DNA of 64,000 bases from Nonomuraea aurantiaca (GTDB taxonomy: Bacteria; Actinomycetota; Actinomycetes; Streptosporangiales; Streptosporangiaceae): assembly GCF_020215705.1 (NCBI RefSeq), contig NZ_JAIWNB010000020.1:124001-188000 (forward strand). The letters run 5' to 3'. This document shows, piece by piece, positions 8,001 to 15,990 of the stretch (position 1 is the first letter of the stretch; each line of letters starts with the position of its first letter). The position numbers were made by a program, and so were the translations under genes. The notes beneath the pieces are model-generated. The model was not told the origin of the DNA. It made no database searches and was given only the letters and a program-made list of their open reading frames with translations.

Positions 8001-9197
8001 ATGTCGATGTCCGCCCTGGGCGAGCCATGCGTTCTGCTCAAGCTGGGCGAGATCGTCCTCAAAGGTAAGAACCGCGACATTTTCGAACGCCGTCTGGTCG
8101 ACAACATCCGCGAAGCCGTCAAGGAGCTCGGCCTCAAGCTCGACGTGCGCAAGCGGCACGGCGTCATCGCGATCTTCCTGCCCGACGGCGCCACGGCCGA
8201 GCAGTCGGAGACCGTGGCCAAGCGGGTCGCCGACGTGCCCGGCCTGGTCTGGATCCACTCCGCCTGGCGGGTCGCCAAGGACCCCGACTCCGTGCTCAAG
8301 GCGAGCCTGGAGCTGGTGGCCGAGCGCGAGGAGGTCAAGCGCGGAGCCACGTTCGCGGTGCGCTCCCGCCGTCGCGACAAGCGCTTCCCGCTGCGCTCCA
8401 ACGAGCTCGACCGGCTCGTCGGCGGCGCCATCAACGACGAGTACGGCCTGCCCGTCAACCTGAAGAACCCGGAGCTGACCGTCTCCATCGAGGTCGACAA
8501 GGACGAGGTGTTCGTCTTCACCGGTGGCATCCCCGGCCAGGGCGGCCTGCCGGTCGGCAGCAGCGGCCGGGCACTGGTGCTCATGTCGGGCGGCATCGAC
8601 TCGCCGGTGGCCGCCTACCGGATGATGCGCCGGGGTCTGCACGTCGACTTCCTGCACTTCTCGGGCATCCCATTCACCACGTCCGAGTCGATCTACAAGG
8701 CGTACGCGCTGGTCAGGAAGCTTGACCGGTTCCAGGGCCGGTCGCGGCTGTGGGTGGTGCCGTTCGGCAAGGCCCAGCAGTCGATCCGCACGTCCGGCCA
8801 GGACCGGCTCGCGGTGATCGCCCAGCGCCGGCTCATGCTCAAGACGGCCGAGGAGGTCGCGCACCGCATCCGCGCCGCCGCGCTGATCACCGGTGACGCC
8901 CTCGGCCAGGTCTCGTCCCAGACGCTGACCAACATCACGGCCCAGGACCACGCCGTCGAGCTGCCGATCCTGCGCCCGCTGGTGGGCTGGGACAAGACGG
9001 AGATCATGGCCGAGGCCCGGCGCATCGGCACGCTGGAGATCTCCGAGCTGCCCGACGAGGACTGCTGCACGCTGCTGGCCCCCAAGCGGGCCGAGACGCG
9101 CGCGAAGATCGAGGATCTCAAGCAGATCGAGAAGCGGCTGGACGCCGAGGAGCTGGCCGTCCAGCTGGCCGACTCGATCCAGGAGTACAAGCTCTGA
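8001..9197 (+). CDS. thiI: tRNA 4-thiouridine synthase / thiazole sulfurtransferase ThiI
   Basis: The 398-residue protein adenylates U8 of tRNA for 4-thiouridine formation and in some bacteria also feeds sulfur to thiamin thiazole synthesis. It shows an N-terminal ferredoxin-like/THUMP region (residues 1-165, including LKLGEIVLKGKNRDIFERRL) and a PP-loop ATPase domain with the signature LMSGGIDSPVAAY. The C-terminal rhodanese domain of the E. coli enzyme is absent, as in most Gram-positive ThiI. The ATG at 8001 is preceded by CGGAGG; in-frame upstream sequence overlaps the preceding regulator gene. A perfect hairpin follows the stop. Confidence 0.93.
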   Translation: MSMSALGEPCVLLKLGEIVLKGKNRDIFERRLVDNIREAVKELGLKLDVRKRHGVIAIFLPDGATAEQSETVAKRVADVPGLVWIHSAWRVAKDPDSVLKASLELVAEREEVKRGATFAVRSRRRDKRFPLRSNELDRLVGGAINDEYGLPVNLKNPELTVSIEVDKDEVFVFTGGIPGQGGLPVGSSGRALVLMSGGIDSPVAAYRMMRRGLHVDFLHFSGIPFTTSESIYKAYALVRKLDRFQGRSRLWVVPFGKAQQSIRTSGQDRLAVIAQRRLMLKTAEEVAHRIRAAALITGDALGQVSSQTLTNITAQDHAVELPILRPLVGWDKTEIMAEARRIGTLEISELPDEDCCTLLAPKRAETRAKIEDLKQIEKRLDAEELAVQLADSIQEYKL

Positions 9198-9210
9198 GCC
9201 TGAGCTGAGG

Positions 9211-9250
9211 CCGGGCCGCCCGTGGGGGACCATTCCGTTGGGCGGCCCGG
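9211..9250. terminator. Perfect hairpin terminator between thiI and YiaA/B gene
   Basis: Eleven-base arms CCGGGCCGCCC (9211-9221) and GGGCGGCCCGG (9240-9250) enclose an 18-nt loop, 13 bp past the thiI stop and before the 3' end of the convergent YiaA/B gene. Probably a bidirectional terminator. Confidence 0.75.
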
Positions 9251-9278
9251 TCTCAGGCCGGTGAGAGCGCCGGCCGCG

Positions 9279-9569
9279 TCAGGACGCGTCCACCCTGAAC
9301 GGGTCGTGCTCGGCGAGCAGCTTGTCCAGGCGGGCCTGGTCGACGCGGGTGCTGACGCCCGACAGCTCCTGACGGTCGCGTACGACCTTGCTGAGCGTGA
9401 TGGTCGAGGTGATGACGTACAGGACGCCCAAGGCGAGGAAGGCCCTGATCCACCCGGAGGCCGGGAGGTAGACCAGGGCGAGCACCACGGACGACACGGA
9501 GACGCCGAACGACAGCATGGCCTGGACATAGTAGGCGGTGGTCTGAGTGGGTTGGATGGGCTTCGTCAT
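9279..9569 (-). CDS. YiaA/YiaB-family two-helix inner membrane protein
   Basis: A small membrane protein of 96 residues from the ATG at 9569. Residues about 12-55 contain two hydrophobic helices (YYVQAMLSFGVSVSSVVLAL and WIRAFLALGVLYVITSTI) matching the YiaA/B two-helix domain, followed by a charged cytoplasmic tail. Function of the family is unknown. The start is uncertain: ATGs at 9578 and 9596 are also in frame, and an AGGA lies just before the former. It is monocistronic, between two hairpins. Confidence 0.75.
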   Translation of the reverse strand: MTKPIQPTQTTAYYVQAMLSFGVSVSSVVLALVYLPASGWIRAFLALGVLYVITSTITLSKVVRDRQELSGVSTRVDQARLDKLLAEHDPFRVDAS

Positions 9570-9628
9570 GCCGACCATCGTCCTGCTGGGCGACATGTCG
9601 GCACATGGGGTGACGTACTCAAGTTACT

Positions 9629-9672
9629 GATGAGTACGGCCGACCTGGCGCGTGCTGCCGGCCGTACTCATC
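9629..9672. terminator. Hairpin downstream of DAHP synthase gene
   Basis: Thirteen-base perfect arms GATGAGTACGGCC (9629-9641) and GGCCGTACTCATC (9660-9672) with an 18-nt loop lie 10 bp past the DAHP synthase stop. This fits its transcription terminator. Confidence 0.7.
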
Positions 9673-9681
9673 CCAGGCGGA

Positions 9682-10713
9682 TCAGACCGTCAGCGCGGCG
9701 GCCGCCGTCTTGCCGAGCAGCGGCGGGAAGTCCCGCATGACCTGGGCCAGCTCGCCCAGATCGGTGTCGACCAGCGCCTGCGGCCCGTCGACGATCGCCT
9801 GCTCGGGATGCGGGTGCACGTCGATGATGACCCCGTCGGCGCCCACGGCGATCGCCGCCCGCGTCAGCGGCAGCACCAGGTCGCGCTGACCGCCCGAGTG
9901 CGACGGGTCGACGATCACCGGCAGGTGCGACAGCCGCTGCGCCACCGGCACCGCCGAGACGTCGAGGGTGTTGCGCGTGGCGGTCTCGAACGTCCTGATA
10001 CCGCGCTCGCACAGCACGATGTCGAGGTTGCCGCGCTGCGCGATGTACTCGGCGGCCATCAGCCACTCCTCGATCGTCGAGCTCATGCCGCGCTTGAGCA
10101 TGACCGGCCGGCCCGCCGCGCCGACCGCCTGCAGCAGCGCGAAGTTCTGCGCGTTGCGGGTGCCGACCTGCAGCATGTCCGCGTACGAGGCGACCAGGGC
10201 GACGTCCTGCGCGTCGACCACCTCGGTGACGATCGGCAACCCGGTCTCCTCGCGCACCTCGGCGAGGATGCGCAGGCCCTGCTCGCCCAGCCCTTGGAAG
10301 GCGTACGGCGAGGTGCGGGGCTTGAAGGCGCCCCCGCGCAGCAGGGTCGCGCCCGCCGCCATGGCCATCCTGGCCGCCTCCAGCGTCTGCTGGGGCGTCT
10401 CCACCGCGCACGGCCCCGCGATCAGCGTCACGGTGCCGGGGCCGATCGGCACGCCGCCCACGTGGACCGTGGAGCGTTCGGGATGGTTCTCCCTGCTCAC
10501 CAGCTTGTAGGGGGTGCTCACCCGCATCACCTCGCGCACCCCCGGCATGCCGCGCAGGCTCGCCTCGTCGAGCTGGGTCACATCGCCCACCAGCCCGACG
10601 ATCGTGCGCCGTACACCCCTGCTCACGAACGCCTCTACCCCGGCCGCCTGGACGACCGCGACGATCGACGCGATGTCATCCCCGGTTGCCTCCTGGCCCA
10701 TCACGATCACCAT
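9682..10713 (-). CDS. aroF: 3-deoxy-7-phosphoheptulonate (DAHP) synthase, type I-beta
   Basis: This 343-residue enzyme condenses phosphoenolpyruvate and erythrose 4-phosphate, the first step of the shikimate pathway. Residues 1-70 form a small ferredoxin-like domain (MVIVMGQEATGDDIASIVAV) as in Thermotoga-type I-beta enzymes. The barrel follows, with LIAGPCAVET, LLRGGAFKPRTSPYAFQG, LKRGMSSTIEEWL, LCERGIRTFE and VIVDPSHSGGQRD. Actinobacteria often have the plant-like type II enzyme, so this may be a second isoenzyme. A GGAG ribosome-binding site precedes ATG 10713. Its 5' leader encodes an aromatic-rich peptide and a strong hairpin, so expression is probably set by aromatic amino acid supply through attenuation. 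Confidence 0.93.
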   Translation of the reverse strand: MVIVMGQEATGDDIASIVAVVQAAGVEAFVSRGVRRTIVGLVGDVTQLDEASLRGMPGVREVMRVSTPYKLVSRENHPERSTVHVGGVPIGPGTVTLIAGPCAVETPQQTLEAARMAMAAGATLLRGGAFKPRTSPYAFQGLGEQGLRILAEVREETGLPIVTEVVDAQDVALVASYADMLQVGTRNAQNFALLQAVGAAGRPVMLKRGMSSTIEEWLMAAEYIAQRGNLDIVLCERGIRTFETATRNTLDVSAVPVAQRLSHLPVIVDPSHSGGQRDLVLPLTRAAIAVGADGVIIDVHPHPEQAIVDGPQALVDTDLGELAQVMRDFPPLLGKTAAAALTV

Positions 10714-10756
10714 CTGCTGCTCCTTCGATCAAGCGCGGAAATAGCCCTGGAAACGC

Positions 10757-10794
10757 CGAAAGGCCCCGGGTCCATGTGGACCCGGGGCCTTTCG
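10757..10794 (-). terminator. Attenuator hairpin in the aroF leader
   Basis: An almost loop-less 18-bp perfect stem runs from CGAAAGGCCCCGGGTCCA (10757-10774) to its complement (10777-10794). It lies between the leader peptide stop and the aroF ribosome-binding site, which is the position of an attenuator. The segment GGCGAAC (10800-10794 on the minus strand) abuts its 5' arm and is complementary to the distal arm of the upstream hairpin, giving a plausible antiterminator. The U tract after the stem is weak. Confidence 0.8.
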
Positions 10795-10806
10795 TTCGCC
10801 TGTCTG

Positions 10807-10875
10807 CTAGCGCAGCGTCAGGTGGCGAACGGACTCGGGTCCGTCGCCATACCAAAACACGAACGCTTTACGCAT
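10807..10875 (-). CDS. Aromatic leader peptide of aroF
   Basis: A 22-codon ORF from ATG 10875 to TAG 10807 on the minus strand, 93 bp upstream of aroF. Near its start it reads KAFVFWYG, so Phe, Phe, Trp and Tyr fall within five codons; all three products of the pathway are sampled. Directly after these codons the RNA can form a strong hairpin inside the leader (GGCGACGGAC with GTCCGTTCGCC, 10824-10849), then an antiterminator segment and the terminator at 10757-10794. There is no ribosome-binding site. A -10-like TACGAT at 10883-10888 lies 7 nt before the ATG, which would give a leaderless transcript starting at the start codon. The layout is that of a classical amino acid attenuator; the function is inferred. 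Confidence 0.8.
   Translation of the reverse strand: MRKAFVFWYGDGPESVRHLTLR
10824..10849 (-). promoter_or_regulatory. Pause hairpin (1:2) of the aroF attenuator
   Basis: Within the leader ORF, GGCGACGGAC and GTCCG-T-TCGCC pair over 10 bp with one bulged base around a 4-nt loop. It begins immediately after the Trp-Tyr codons, so a ribosome stalled there would mask the proximal arm. That would free the distal arm (GTTCGCC) to pair with GGCGAAC (10800-10794) and block the terminator. Pairings were read by eye. Confidence 0.65.
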
Positions 10876-10964
10876 AGTCGCCATCGTAGCGCACCGCACC
10901 CGCGCGCGAGGCAGGCAAGGGCCGATGGCAGGATGGCCCAAGACCACGGAAACCGGCGAGGGGA

Positions 10965-11567
10965 GTGTACGTGGAGGAATCGCGGCTGCCTCCGGGCCAG
11001 TACGTCCCGCGCGGCCGGCCGGTGATCCACTACGGCAGGGTGCCGCAGTTCCGGCCCGAAAGCTGGGACTTCCGCGTCTTCGGAGCCACCGCCTCCGGCG
11101 AGGAGCACCGCTTCACCTGGCCGGAGTTCGAGAGCCTGCCCCGCACCGGCGTCATCGCGGATTTCCACTGCGTCACCAAGTTCTCGATCATGGGCAACGA
11201 GTGGCGGGGGGTCAGCCCGGCGACGATCGTCGCGGCGGCCCCGCCCGATCCGGGCGTGCGGCACGTGATGATCTGGGCCGAGTACGGCTACAGCGCCAAT
11301 CTCCGGATGTCCGACTTCACCGCCCCGGACACGCTGTTCGCCATGGAGCTGGACGACAAGCCGATCAGCGCCGACCGGGGCTTCCCCGTACGCGCCGTCG
11401 TGCCCCACCTGTACGCGTGGAAGAGCGTCAAATGGGTGCGGGCCATCGAGTATCTCCTCGAAGATCGCCGAGGCTTCTGGGAGGAACGCGGCTACCACAA
11501 CGTGGCCGATCCCTGGCGCGAGCAACGCTACTCCTACCAGGAAGAACCCGGCGAGGGCCCTCCGTAG
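10965..11567 (+). CDS. Sulfite oxidase-like molybdopterin-dependent protein
   Basis: A 200-residue protein matching the single-domain molybdopterin-binding fold of the sulfite oxidase/YedY group. It contains FHCVTKFSIMGNEWRGV with the conserved Cys that ligates molybdenum, and GYPVR-like GFPVRAVVPHLYAWKSVKWV followed by a Trp/Tyr-rich C-terminus. There is no signal peptide or Tat motif and no haem domain, so it resembles the short cytoplasmic actinobacterial type. Substrate is unknown. GTG 10965 directly abuts GAGGGGA; GTG 10971 is better spaced and could be the true start. It lies downstream of, and divergent from, the aroF leader promoter, and 44 bp before the LytS-type kinase gene. Confidence 0.82.
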   Translation: MYVEESRLPPGQYVPRGRPVIHYGRVPQFRPESWDFRVFGATASGEEHRFTWPEFESLPRTGVIADFHCVTKFSIMGNEWRGVSPATIVAAAPPDPGVRHVMIWAEYGYSANLRMSDFTAPDTLFAMELDDKPISADRGFPVRAVVPHLYAWKSVKWVRAIEYLLEDRRGFWEERGYHNVADPWREQRYSYQEEPGEGPP

Positions 11568-11611
11568 GGTTTCCGCCCGAACACGGTCCGTTGTTGGCTA
11601 CGGTTGCCCGC

Positions 11612-12784
11612 ATGTCGACCACCGCGTGCGTGGTGCTGTCCTGCCTGACCTTCGTCCTCGGCTACGCCGTCGCCCTGGTGTCGCGGGGACATCGGGAGCC
11701 GCGCGAGCCGTCCGATCCGGCCGGGCCGCCCCCGGGTGACTGGAAGGACGAGGCGACGTACACGGCGCTGCACATCGCGGCGCTGGCGGCCCCCTCGCTG
11801 CGCGCCGGGCTGAACCGCGACTCGGCCCGCAAGGCCGTACGCCATCTGCACGCCCTGCTCGGCACCTACGCCGTCGCGATCACCTCGACCGAGGCGGCGC
11901 TGGCCTGGGACGGCCCGTGCACCGACGAGGTGCTCACCTACGCCCGCACCGCGCTGGCGTCCGGGCGGCCGCAGGTGTTCGCCGGGGAGCCGTACGGCGC
12001 GGTCGTGGTGCCGCTGCTGGTCGACGGCAAGCTCGTCGGCACGCTGGCGGCCTTCGACCAGGAGGTGAGCGCGGCGCTGGTGCGTACCGTCACCGAGGTC
12101 GGCCGGTGGGTGTCGGGCCAACTGGAGCTGGCCGAGCTCGACACCTCGCGGCGGCGCGCGCTGGAGGCGGAGATGCGCGCCCTGCGGGCGCAGATCTCGC
12201 CGCACTTCATCTACAACGCGCTGACCACGATCGCCTCCTTCGTCCGCACCGACCCGGCGCGGGCCCGGGAGCTGCTGCTGGACTTCGCCGACTTCGCCCG
12301 GTACGCGCTGCGCCGGGCGCACGACTTCACCACCCTGGCCGACGAGCTGACCTGCGTGGACCGCTACCTGCTGCTGGAGCGGGCGCGCTTCGGCGACCGG
12401 CTGCGCTTCAGCGTGCAGGTGGCGCCGGAGGTGCTGCCGGTGCCCGTGCCGTTCCTGTGCCTGCAACCGCTGGTGGAGAACGCGATCAAGCACGGCATGG
12501 GCAGCCGCGGCGGCGTCGGCCAGGTGCGCGTGGTGGCCCGCGACGCCGGGCCGGAGGCGCACATCACGGTGGAGGACGACGGCACCGGCATGGACCCGGA
12601 GCACGTCAGGCGGGTGCTCGACGACGACCCGAGGCGCGAGGGCAACGGCATCGGCCTGGCCAACGTGGACGTGCGGATGCGCCAGATCTACGGAGACGGC
12701 TACGGGCTGGTGGTGGAGACGGCGCTGGGGTCGGGCACCACCGTGCGGCTCCGGGTGCCCAAGACGCGCCTCAGCTCTCTGTAG
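11612..12784 (+). CDS. LytS-type sensor histidine kinase
   Basis: A 390-residue kinase of the His_kinase/LytS family. It has one N-terminal membrane helix (residues about 5-24), a GAF-like region (about 55-165, including YGAVVVPLLVDGKLVGTLAAF), then LRAQISPHFIYNALTTIASF, where the His of SPHFIYN is the phospho-acceptor, and an ATPase domain with LQPLVENAIKHG and DDGTGMDP. The ATG at 11612 is the first plausible start; the long in-frame extension upstream overlaps the preceding gene and has no similarity. It pairs with the LytTR regulator 57 bp downstream. In other actinobacteria such pairs often sit next to a cation/acetate symporter, which is absent here. Confidence 0.9.
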   Translation: MSTTACVVLSCLTFVLGYAVALVSRGHREPREPSDPAGPPPGDWKDEATYTALHIAALAAPSLRAGLNRDSARKAVRHLHALLGTYAVAITSTEAALAWDGPCTDEVLTYARTALASGRPQVFAGEPYGAVVVPLLVDGKLVGTLAAFDQEVSAALVRTVTEVGRWVSGQLELAELDTSRRRALEAEMRALRAQISPHFIYNALTTIASFVRTDPARARELLLDFADFARYALRRAHDFTTLADELTCVDRYLLLERARFGDRLRFSVQVAPEVLPVPVPFLCLQPLVENAIKHGMGSRGGVGQVRVVARDAGPEAHITVEDDGTGMDPEHVRRVLDDDPRREGNGIGLANVDVRMRQIYGDGYGLVVETALGSGTTVRLRVPKTRLSSL

Positions 12785-12841
12785 TCAATTATTCGCGCTG
12801 CGTGCGCAAGTGGCTTGTGACCTCAGCGTTATTAAGGCAGC

Positions 12842-13591
12842 GTGGTGGTCATGCTGCGTGTGCTGGCCGTCGACGATGAGCTGCCCGCTTTGGAAGAACT
12901 GGCCTACTTGCTCCGCAAGGACGCCAGGATTGAGCGGGTCACGACCGCGAGCGACGGCGTCGCGGCCCTGCAGGGGATGGTCCAGATGATCGGGACCGGC
13001 GAGCGGCTCGACGGGGTGTTCCTCGACATCCGGATGCCCGGCATCGACGGGCTCGACCTGGCCAAGCTCGTCGGCGGCTTCCCCAGCCCGCCCAGGCTGG
13101 TGTTCGTCACGGCGCACGAGGACTGCGCGGTGCGGGCGTTCGAGCTGGAGGCCGTCGACTACCTGCTGAAACCGGTCCGGGCCGAGCGGCTGGCCGAGGC
13201 GGTGCGCCGGCTGGAGGTGGCCGTGGCGCCGGTCGCCGAGCCGGCCCTCGACGACGTGATCCCGGTTGAGCTGAGCGGGATCACCAGGTTCGTCCCGCAG
13301 CAGGCGGTCTGGTACGCCGAGGCGAAGGGCGACTATGTGCGCCTGCACACGGTCGACGGCAGCTACCTCGTACGCATGTCCCTGGCGGCGCTGGAGCGGC
13401 GCTGGGCCGACGCCGGGTTCATCCGGGTGCACCGCAGCACCCTCGTCTCCGCCAGGCACGTGAGCGAGCTCAGGTTCGAGGGCGGCAGGGTGATGCTGAC
13501 CGTCGGCACCCAGACGCTCCAGGTGAGCAGGCGGCACAGCCGCCAGGTGCGCGAGCAGCTGGTCCGCCAGCATCGCGGCGCCATCTCCTGA
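12842..13591 (+). CDS. LytTR-family response regulator
   Basis: A 249-residue regulator. The receiver domain starts LRVLAVDDELPALEELAYLL, with the phospho-acceptor Asp in GVFLDIRMPGIDGLD and the conserved Lys in VDYLLKPV. The C-terminal LytTR DNA-binding domain (residues about 150-245) contains VWYAEAKGDYVRLHT, FIRVHRSTLVSARHV and VSRRHSRQVREQL. LytTR proteins usually bind direct repeats upstream of their targets. GTG 12842 is used here; ATG 12851 is an alternative. It forms a pair with the LytS-type kinase upstream. Confidence 0.9.
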   Translation: MVVMLRVLAVDDELPALEELAYLLRKDARIERVTTASDGVAALQGMVQMIGTGERLDGVFLDIRMPGIDGLDLAKLVGGFPSPPRLVFVTAHEDCAVRAFELEAVDYLLKPVRAERLAEAVRRLEVAVAPVAEPALDDVIPVELSGITRFVPQQAVWYAEAKGDYVRLHTVDGSYLVRMSLAALERRWADAGFIRVHRSTLVSARHVSELRFEGGRVMLTVGTQTLQVSRRHSRQVREQLVRQHRGAIS

Positions 13592-14090
13592 CCCCGCCGC
13601 GGCGTCGTCTCCTGACCCGCCGCGGTGCCATCTTCTGGCCCGTTGCGCCGCCCGTTTCCCGGGCGGGGTGGGCGTGAATGCGGGGAGTGTGAACGGCCCC
13701 CCGCGCGGTGCGCCGCGCCGGGCGTTTTCTCCGTGATGGTGGCGAGTTCCCTGGTCACACCGGGTCGGGTGTCTCCCGGGCGGCCGCACGGCCGTTGTGT
13801 TGGAGATCGCGCGGGCGCGGAAGCGACCGTTCGTCGTGCCGGAGTCACCGTTCGTCGCACGCGTACGCTCCGTATGGCGATGACTACAGACCGTTCGACG
13901 AGCTGTCCGTAAACGGGGGTTCGCCCGCAAGATCGCGACCGTAGTGTTTGCGCATCGGAAGCCACCCGGCGCATCGGGGGGGACGGGCCGAAAGGCTCGC
14001 TGATTAGTCTGATGCGTCGGATCCTCCGGTGACCGCGCAGGTCACCACGGCTGTCGGGCCCTCTACCGGGGGGCAGGGCCCGCCTGCCGA
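13592..14090. other. Gene-free stretch with short degenerate repeats
   Basis: No convincing coding sequence on either strand. The first 60 bp carry imperfect copies of a GCCATCTCCTGACCCGCCGC-like unit that begins in the last codons of the LytTR gene and is repeated at about 13605 and 13625. The rest shows no structure I can assign. Confidence 0.5.
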
Positions 14091-14184
14091 GCACGTGTGG
14101 GACGCCCGCTGTGGCCGCGGAATGGACCGCGATCCGGCCTTACGGGGGTGGCCGGATCGCGAGAGCGGGCGTCCCGACACGTGC
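14091..14184. terminator. Long two-part hairpin between convergent genes
   Basis: Outer arms 14091-14110 (starting GCACGTGTGGGACG) and 14164-14184 pair over 20 bp with a single bulge. Inside them GCGATCCGGCC (14129-14139) and GGCCGGATCGC (14150-14160) pair over 11 bp. The structure lies 21 bp from the 3' end of the endonuclease IV gene. A terminator is likely, but its size and nested form are unusual, so a mobile palindromic unit is also possible. Confidence 0.6.
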
Positions 14185-14204
14185 ACCAAGGCCCCACGGG
14201 GCGG

Positions 14205-15047
14205 TTACGGCTCGTCGCGGAGCCTCTTGAGGGTGGCGATGTCCTCGCGGTGCTTGTCGGCCTTCCCCGGCGTCTCGATGCAGATCGGGACGCCCGCCAC
14301 GGCCGGGTGCCGCATGAGCTCGGCGAACGGCTGGGCGCCGATGTGCCCCGCGCCGATGTTCTCGTGGCGGTCCTTCTTCGAGCCGCACAAATCCTTGGAG
14401 TCGTTGGCGTGGATCAGCTTCAGCCGCCCCGGCGCGATCGCGTGCAGCGCGTCGAACGTCTCCTTGACCCCGCTCGCCGCGACCAGGTCGTGCCCGGCCG
14501 AGAAGGCGTGGCAGGTGTCGAGGCAGATGTTGGCCCGCGGGTGCCAGTCGAGCGCCGCCAGGTAGGGCTCCAGATCCTGCACCGTGGCGCAGAGCATCGC
14601 CCCCTGGCCCGCCATCGGCTCCAGCAGCAGGTCGGGGCCGCCCTCGGGGATCTCGTCGAGCAGCGGCAGCAGGTGCTCGCGCAGCTGGCGCAGCGCGTCG
14701 TCGCGCGGCTGCGTCACCGCCGAGCCCGTGTGCACCACGACTCCCTTGGCGCCGACCTCGGCGCCGCGGCGGAGCGTGTAGCGGACGAGCGCGATGGTGC
14801 CGGCCACCGTCTCGGGGTTGGGCGAGCCGAAGTTGGCCAGGTAGGGGACGTGCACGAAGGTGTCGACACCCGACGCGGCCAGCGCGGCGTCCTCTTCGGG
14901 CTTGCCCGGTGTGAGGGCCCAGGCGCGCGGGTTGGTGACGAACACCTGGATCATCTCGGCGCCGATCTCGGCCATGTACGCGAGACCGCCCGTCGCCAGG
15001 CCGCCCGCGACGGAGACGTGCCCGCCGATGAGAGAGGTTGGGGTCAT
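14205..15047 (-). CDS. nfo: Endonuclease IV (AP endonuclease)
   Basis: A 280-residue TIM-barrel AP endonuclease that cleaves DNA 5' of abasic sites in base excision repair, with three metals in the active site. Recognisable parts are IGGHVSVAGGLATG, QVFVTNPRAW, VHVPYLANFGSP, VVVHTGSAV, LLLEPMAGQG, ICLDTCHAFSAGHD, IHANDSKDLCGSKKDRHENIG and CIETPGK. These include the His, Glu and Asp metal ligands. The ATG at 15047 is used; upstream in-frame codons look non-coding. It is divergent from the purine block that starts at 15203. Confidence 0.92.
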   Translation of the reverse strand: MTPTSLIGGHVSVAGGLATGGLAYMAEIGAEMIQVFVTNPRAWALTPGKPEEDAALAASGVDTFVHVPYLANFGSPNPETVAGTIALVRYTLRRGAEVGAKGVVVHTGSAVTQPRDDALRQLREHLLPLLDEIPEGGPDLLLEPMAGQGAMLCATVQDLEPYLAALDWHPRANICLDTCHAFSAGHDLVAASGVKETFDALHAIAPGRLKLIHANDSKDLCGSKKDRHENIGAGHIGAQPFAELMRHPAVAGVPICIETPGKADKHREDIATLKRLRDEP

Positions 15048-15202
15048 GATGCCTATCAGTTTAGGCGGGTGGCGGAGCGGGCCGGCCGGGCGGGATATCC
15101 GCCGAACTTGGAGCATGACACGAAAAGTCCTAGCCAACCGCTGGACCACTTGAGAGTTCTTGCGGATGGACCGGGCACCACGCGGGTGTGTGTACTGCTG
15201 CT

Positions 15203-15688
15203 ATGCCCAACACGCTCACCGGTCTGGCCGGGTTCAACGCCCGGGAGGACGCCGAGGCGGCGCTGCTCGCCTGCTGCGCCTCCCGCGCCTTCGCCAGGTC
15301 CGTCGCCGCCCGGCGCCCCTACAGTGACCCGGACCGGCTCGCCGCCGCCGCCGACGCGGCCGTGCGCGGCCTGGCCTGGCCCGACGTCCTCGAAGCGCTC
15401 AGCGCTCACCCCAGGATCGGGGAGCGCGCCGAGAGCGCCTGGTCCAGGCAGGAGCAGTCGGGCGTCCAGGACGACACGCGCGCCGAGCTGGCCGAGGGCA
15501 ACCGGTCGTACGAGGACCGTTTCGGCCACGTCTACCTGATCTGCGCCACCGGCCTGACGGGCGCCGAGATGCTGGCCAGGCTGCGCGAACGCCTGCTCCA
15601 CGACGAGGAGACCGAACGCGCCACCGTCCGCGACGAGCTGGCCAAGATCACCAGACTGCGCCTGGTCAAGCTGCTGGAGGGGTCCTGA
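15203..15688 (+). CDS. uraD: OHCU decarboxylase
   Basis: A 161-residue all-helical enzyme that decarboxylates 2-oxo-4-hydroxy-4-carboxy-5-ureidoimidazoline to S-allantoin, the last step of the uricase pathway. The motif EALSAHPRIGER, with the catalytic His-Pro-Arg-Ile-Gly, and the conserved FGHVYLICATG segment are present. The ATG at 15203 begins MPNTLTGLAGFN, typical of the family. It is the first gene of a rightward operon; the stop overlaps the start of uraH (TGATG). Confidence 0.92.
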   Translation: MPNTLTGLAGFNAREDAEAALLACCASRAFARSVAARRPYSDPDRLAAAADAAVRGLAWPDVLEALSAHPRIGERAESAWSRQEQSGVQDDTRAELAEGNRSYEDRFGHVYLICATGLTGAEMLARLRERLLHDEETERATVRDELAKITRLRLVKLLEGS

Positions 15689-15987
15689 TGAGCTTCTCCA
15701 CGCACGTCCTGAACGCCGTCACCGGCCGCCCCGCCGCGGGAGTGGCCGTACGGCTGGAGCACGAGGGCGAGGTCGTGGCCGATGGCCGCACCGACGAAGA
15801 CGGCCGGATCAAGGGCTGGCACCCCGGCGCCGGCGTCCACCGGGTGGTCTTCGACACCGGCGCGTACCTGCCCGAGACGTTCTACCCCGAGGTCGTCATC
15901 ACCTTCACCGTGACGGACCCGGCCGCGCACTATCACGTGCCGCTGCTGCTCAGCCCGTTCGCCTACTCCACCTATCGAGGGAGCTAG
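15688..15987 (+). CDS. uraH: 5-hydroxyisourate hydrolase (transthyretin-like)
   Basis: A 99-residue transthyretin-like protein that hydrolyses 5-hydroxyisourate to OHCU. It begins with the family signature FSTHVLNAVTGRPAAGVAV, has RTDEDGRI in the middle and ends with the diagnostic YRGS (SPFAYSTYRGS). It overlaps uraD by one base, and the urate oxidase gene follows after 3 bp. With those two it completes the conversion of urate to allantoin. Confidence 0.94.
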   Translation: MSFSTHVLNAVTGRPAAGVAVRLEHEGEVVADGRTDEDGRIKGWHPGAGVHRVVFDTGAYLPETFYPEVVITFTVTDPAAHYHVPLLLSPFAYSTYRGS

Positions 15988-15990
15988 AAC

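Noticed and set aside
6395-8596. Long minus-strand open frame (733 codons) opposite the kinase, regulator and thiI genes
   Set aside because: It is antisense to three well-supported genes and has the Arg/Pro/His-rich composition expected from high-GC shadow frames, with no recognisable domain.
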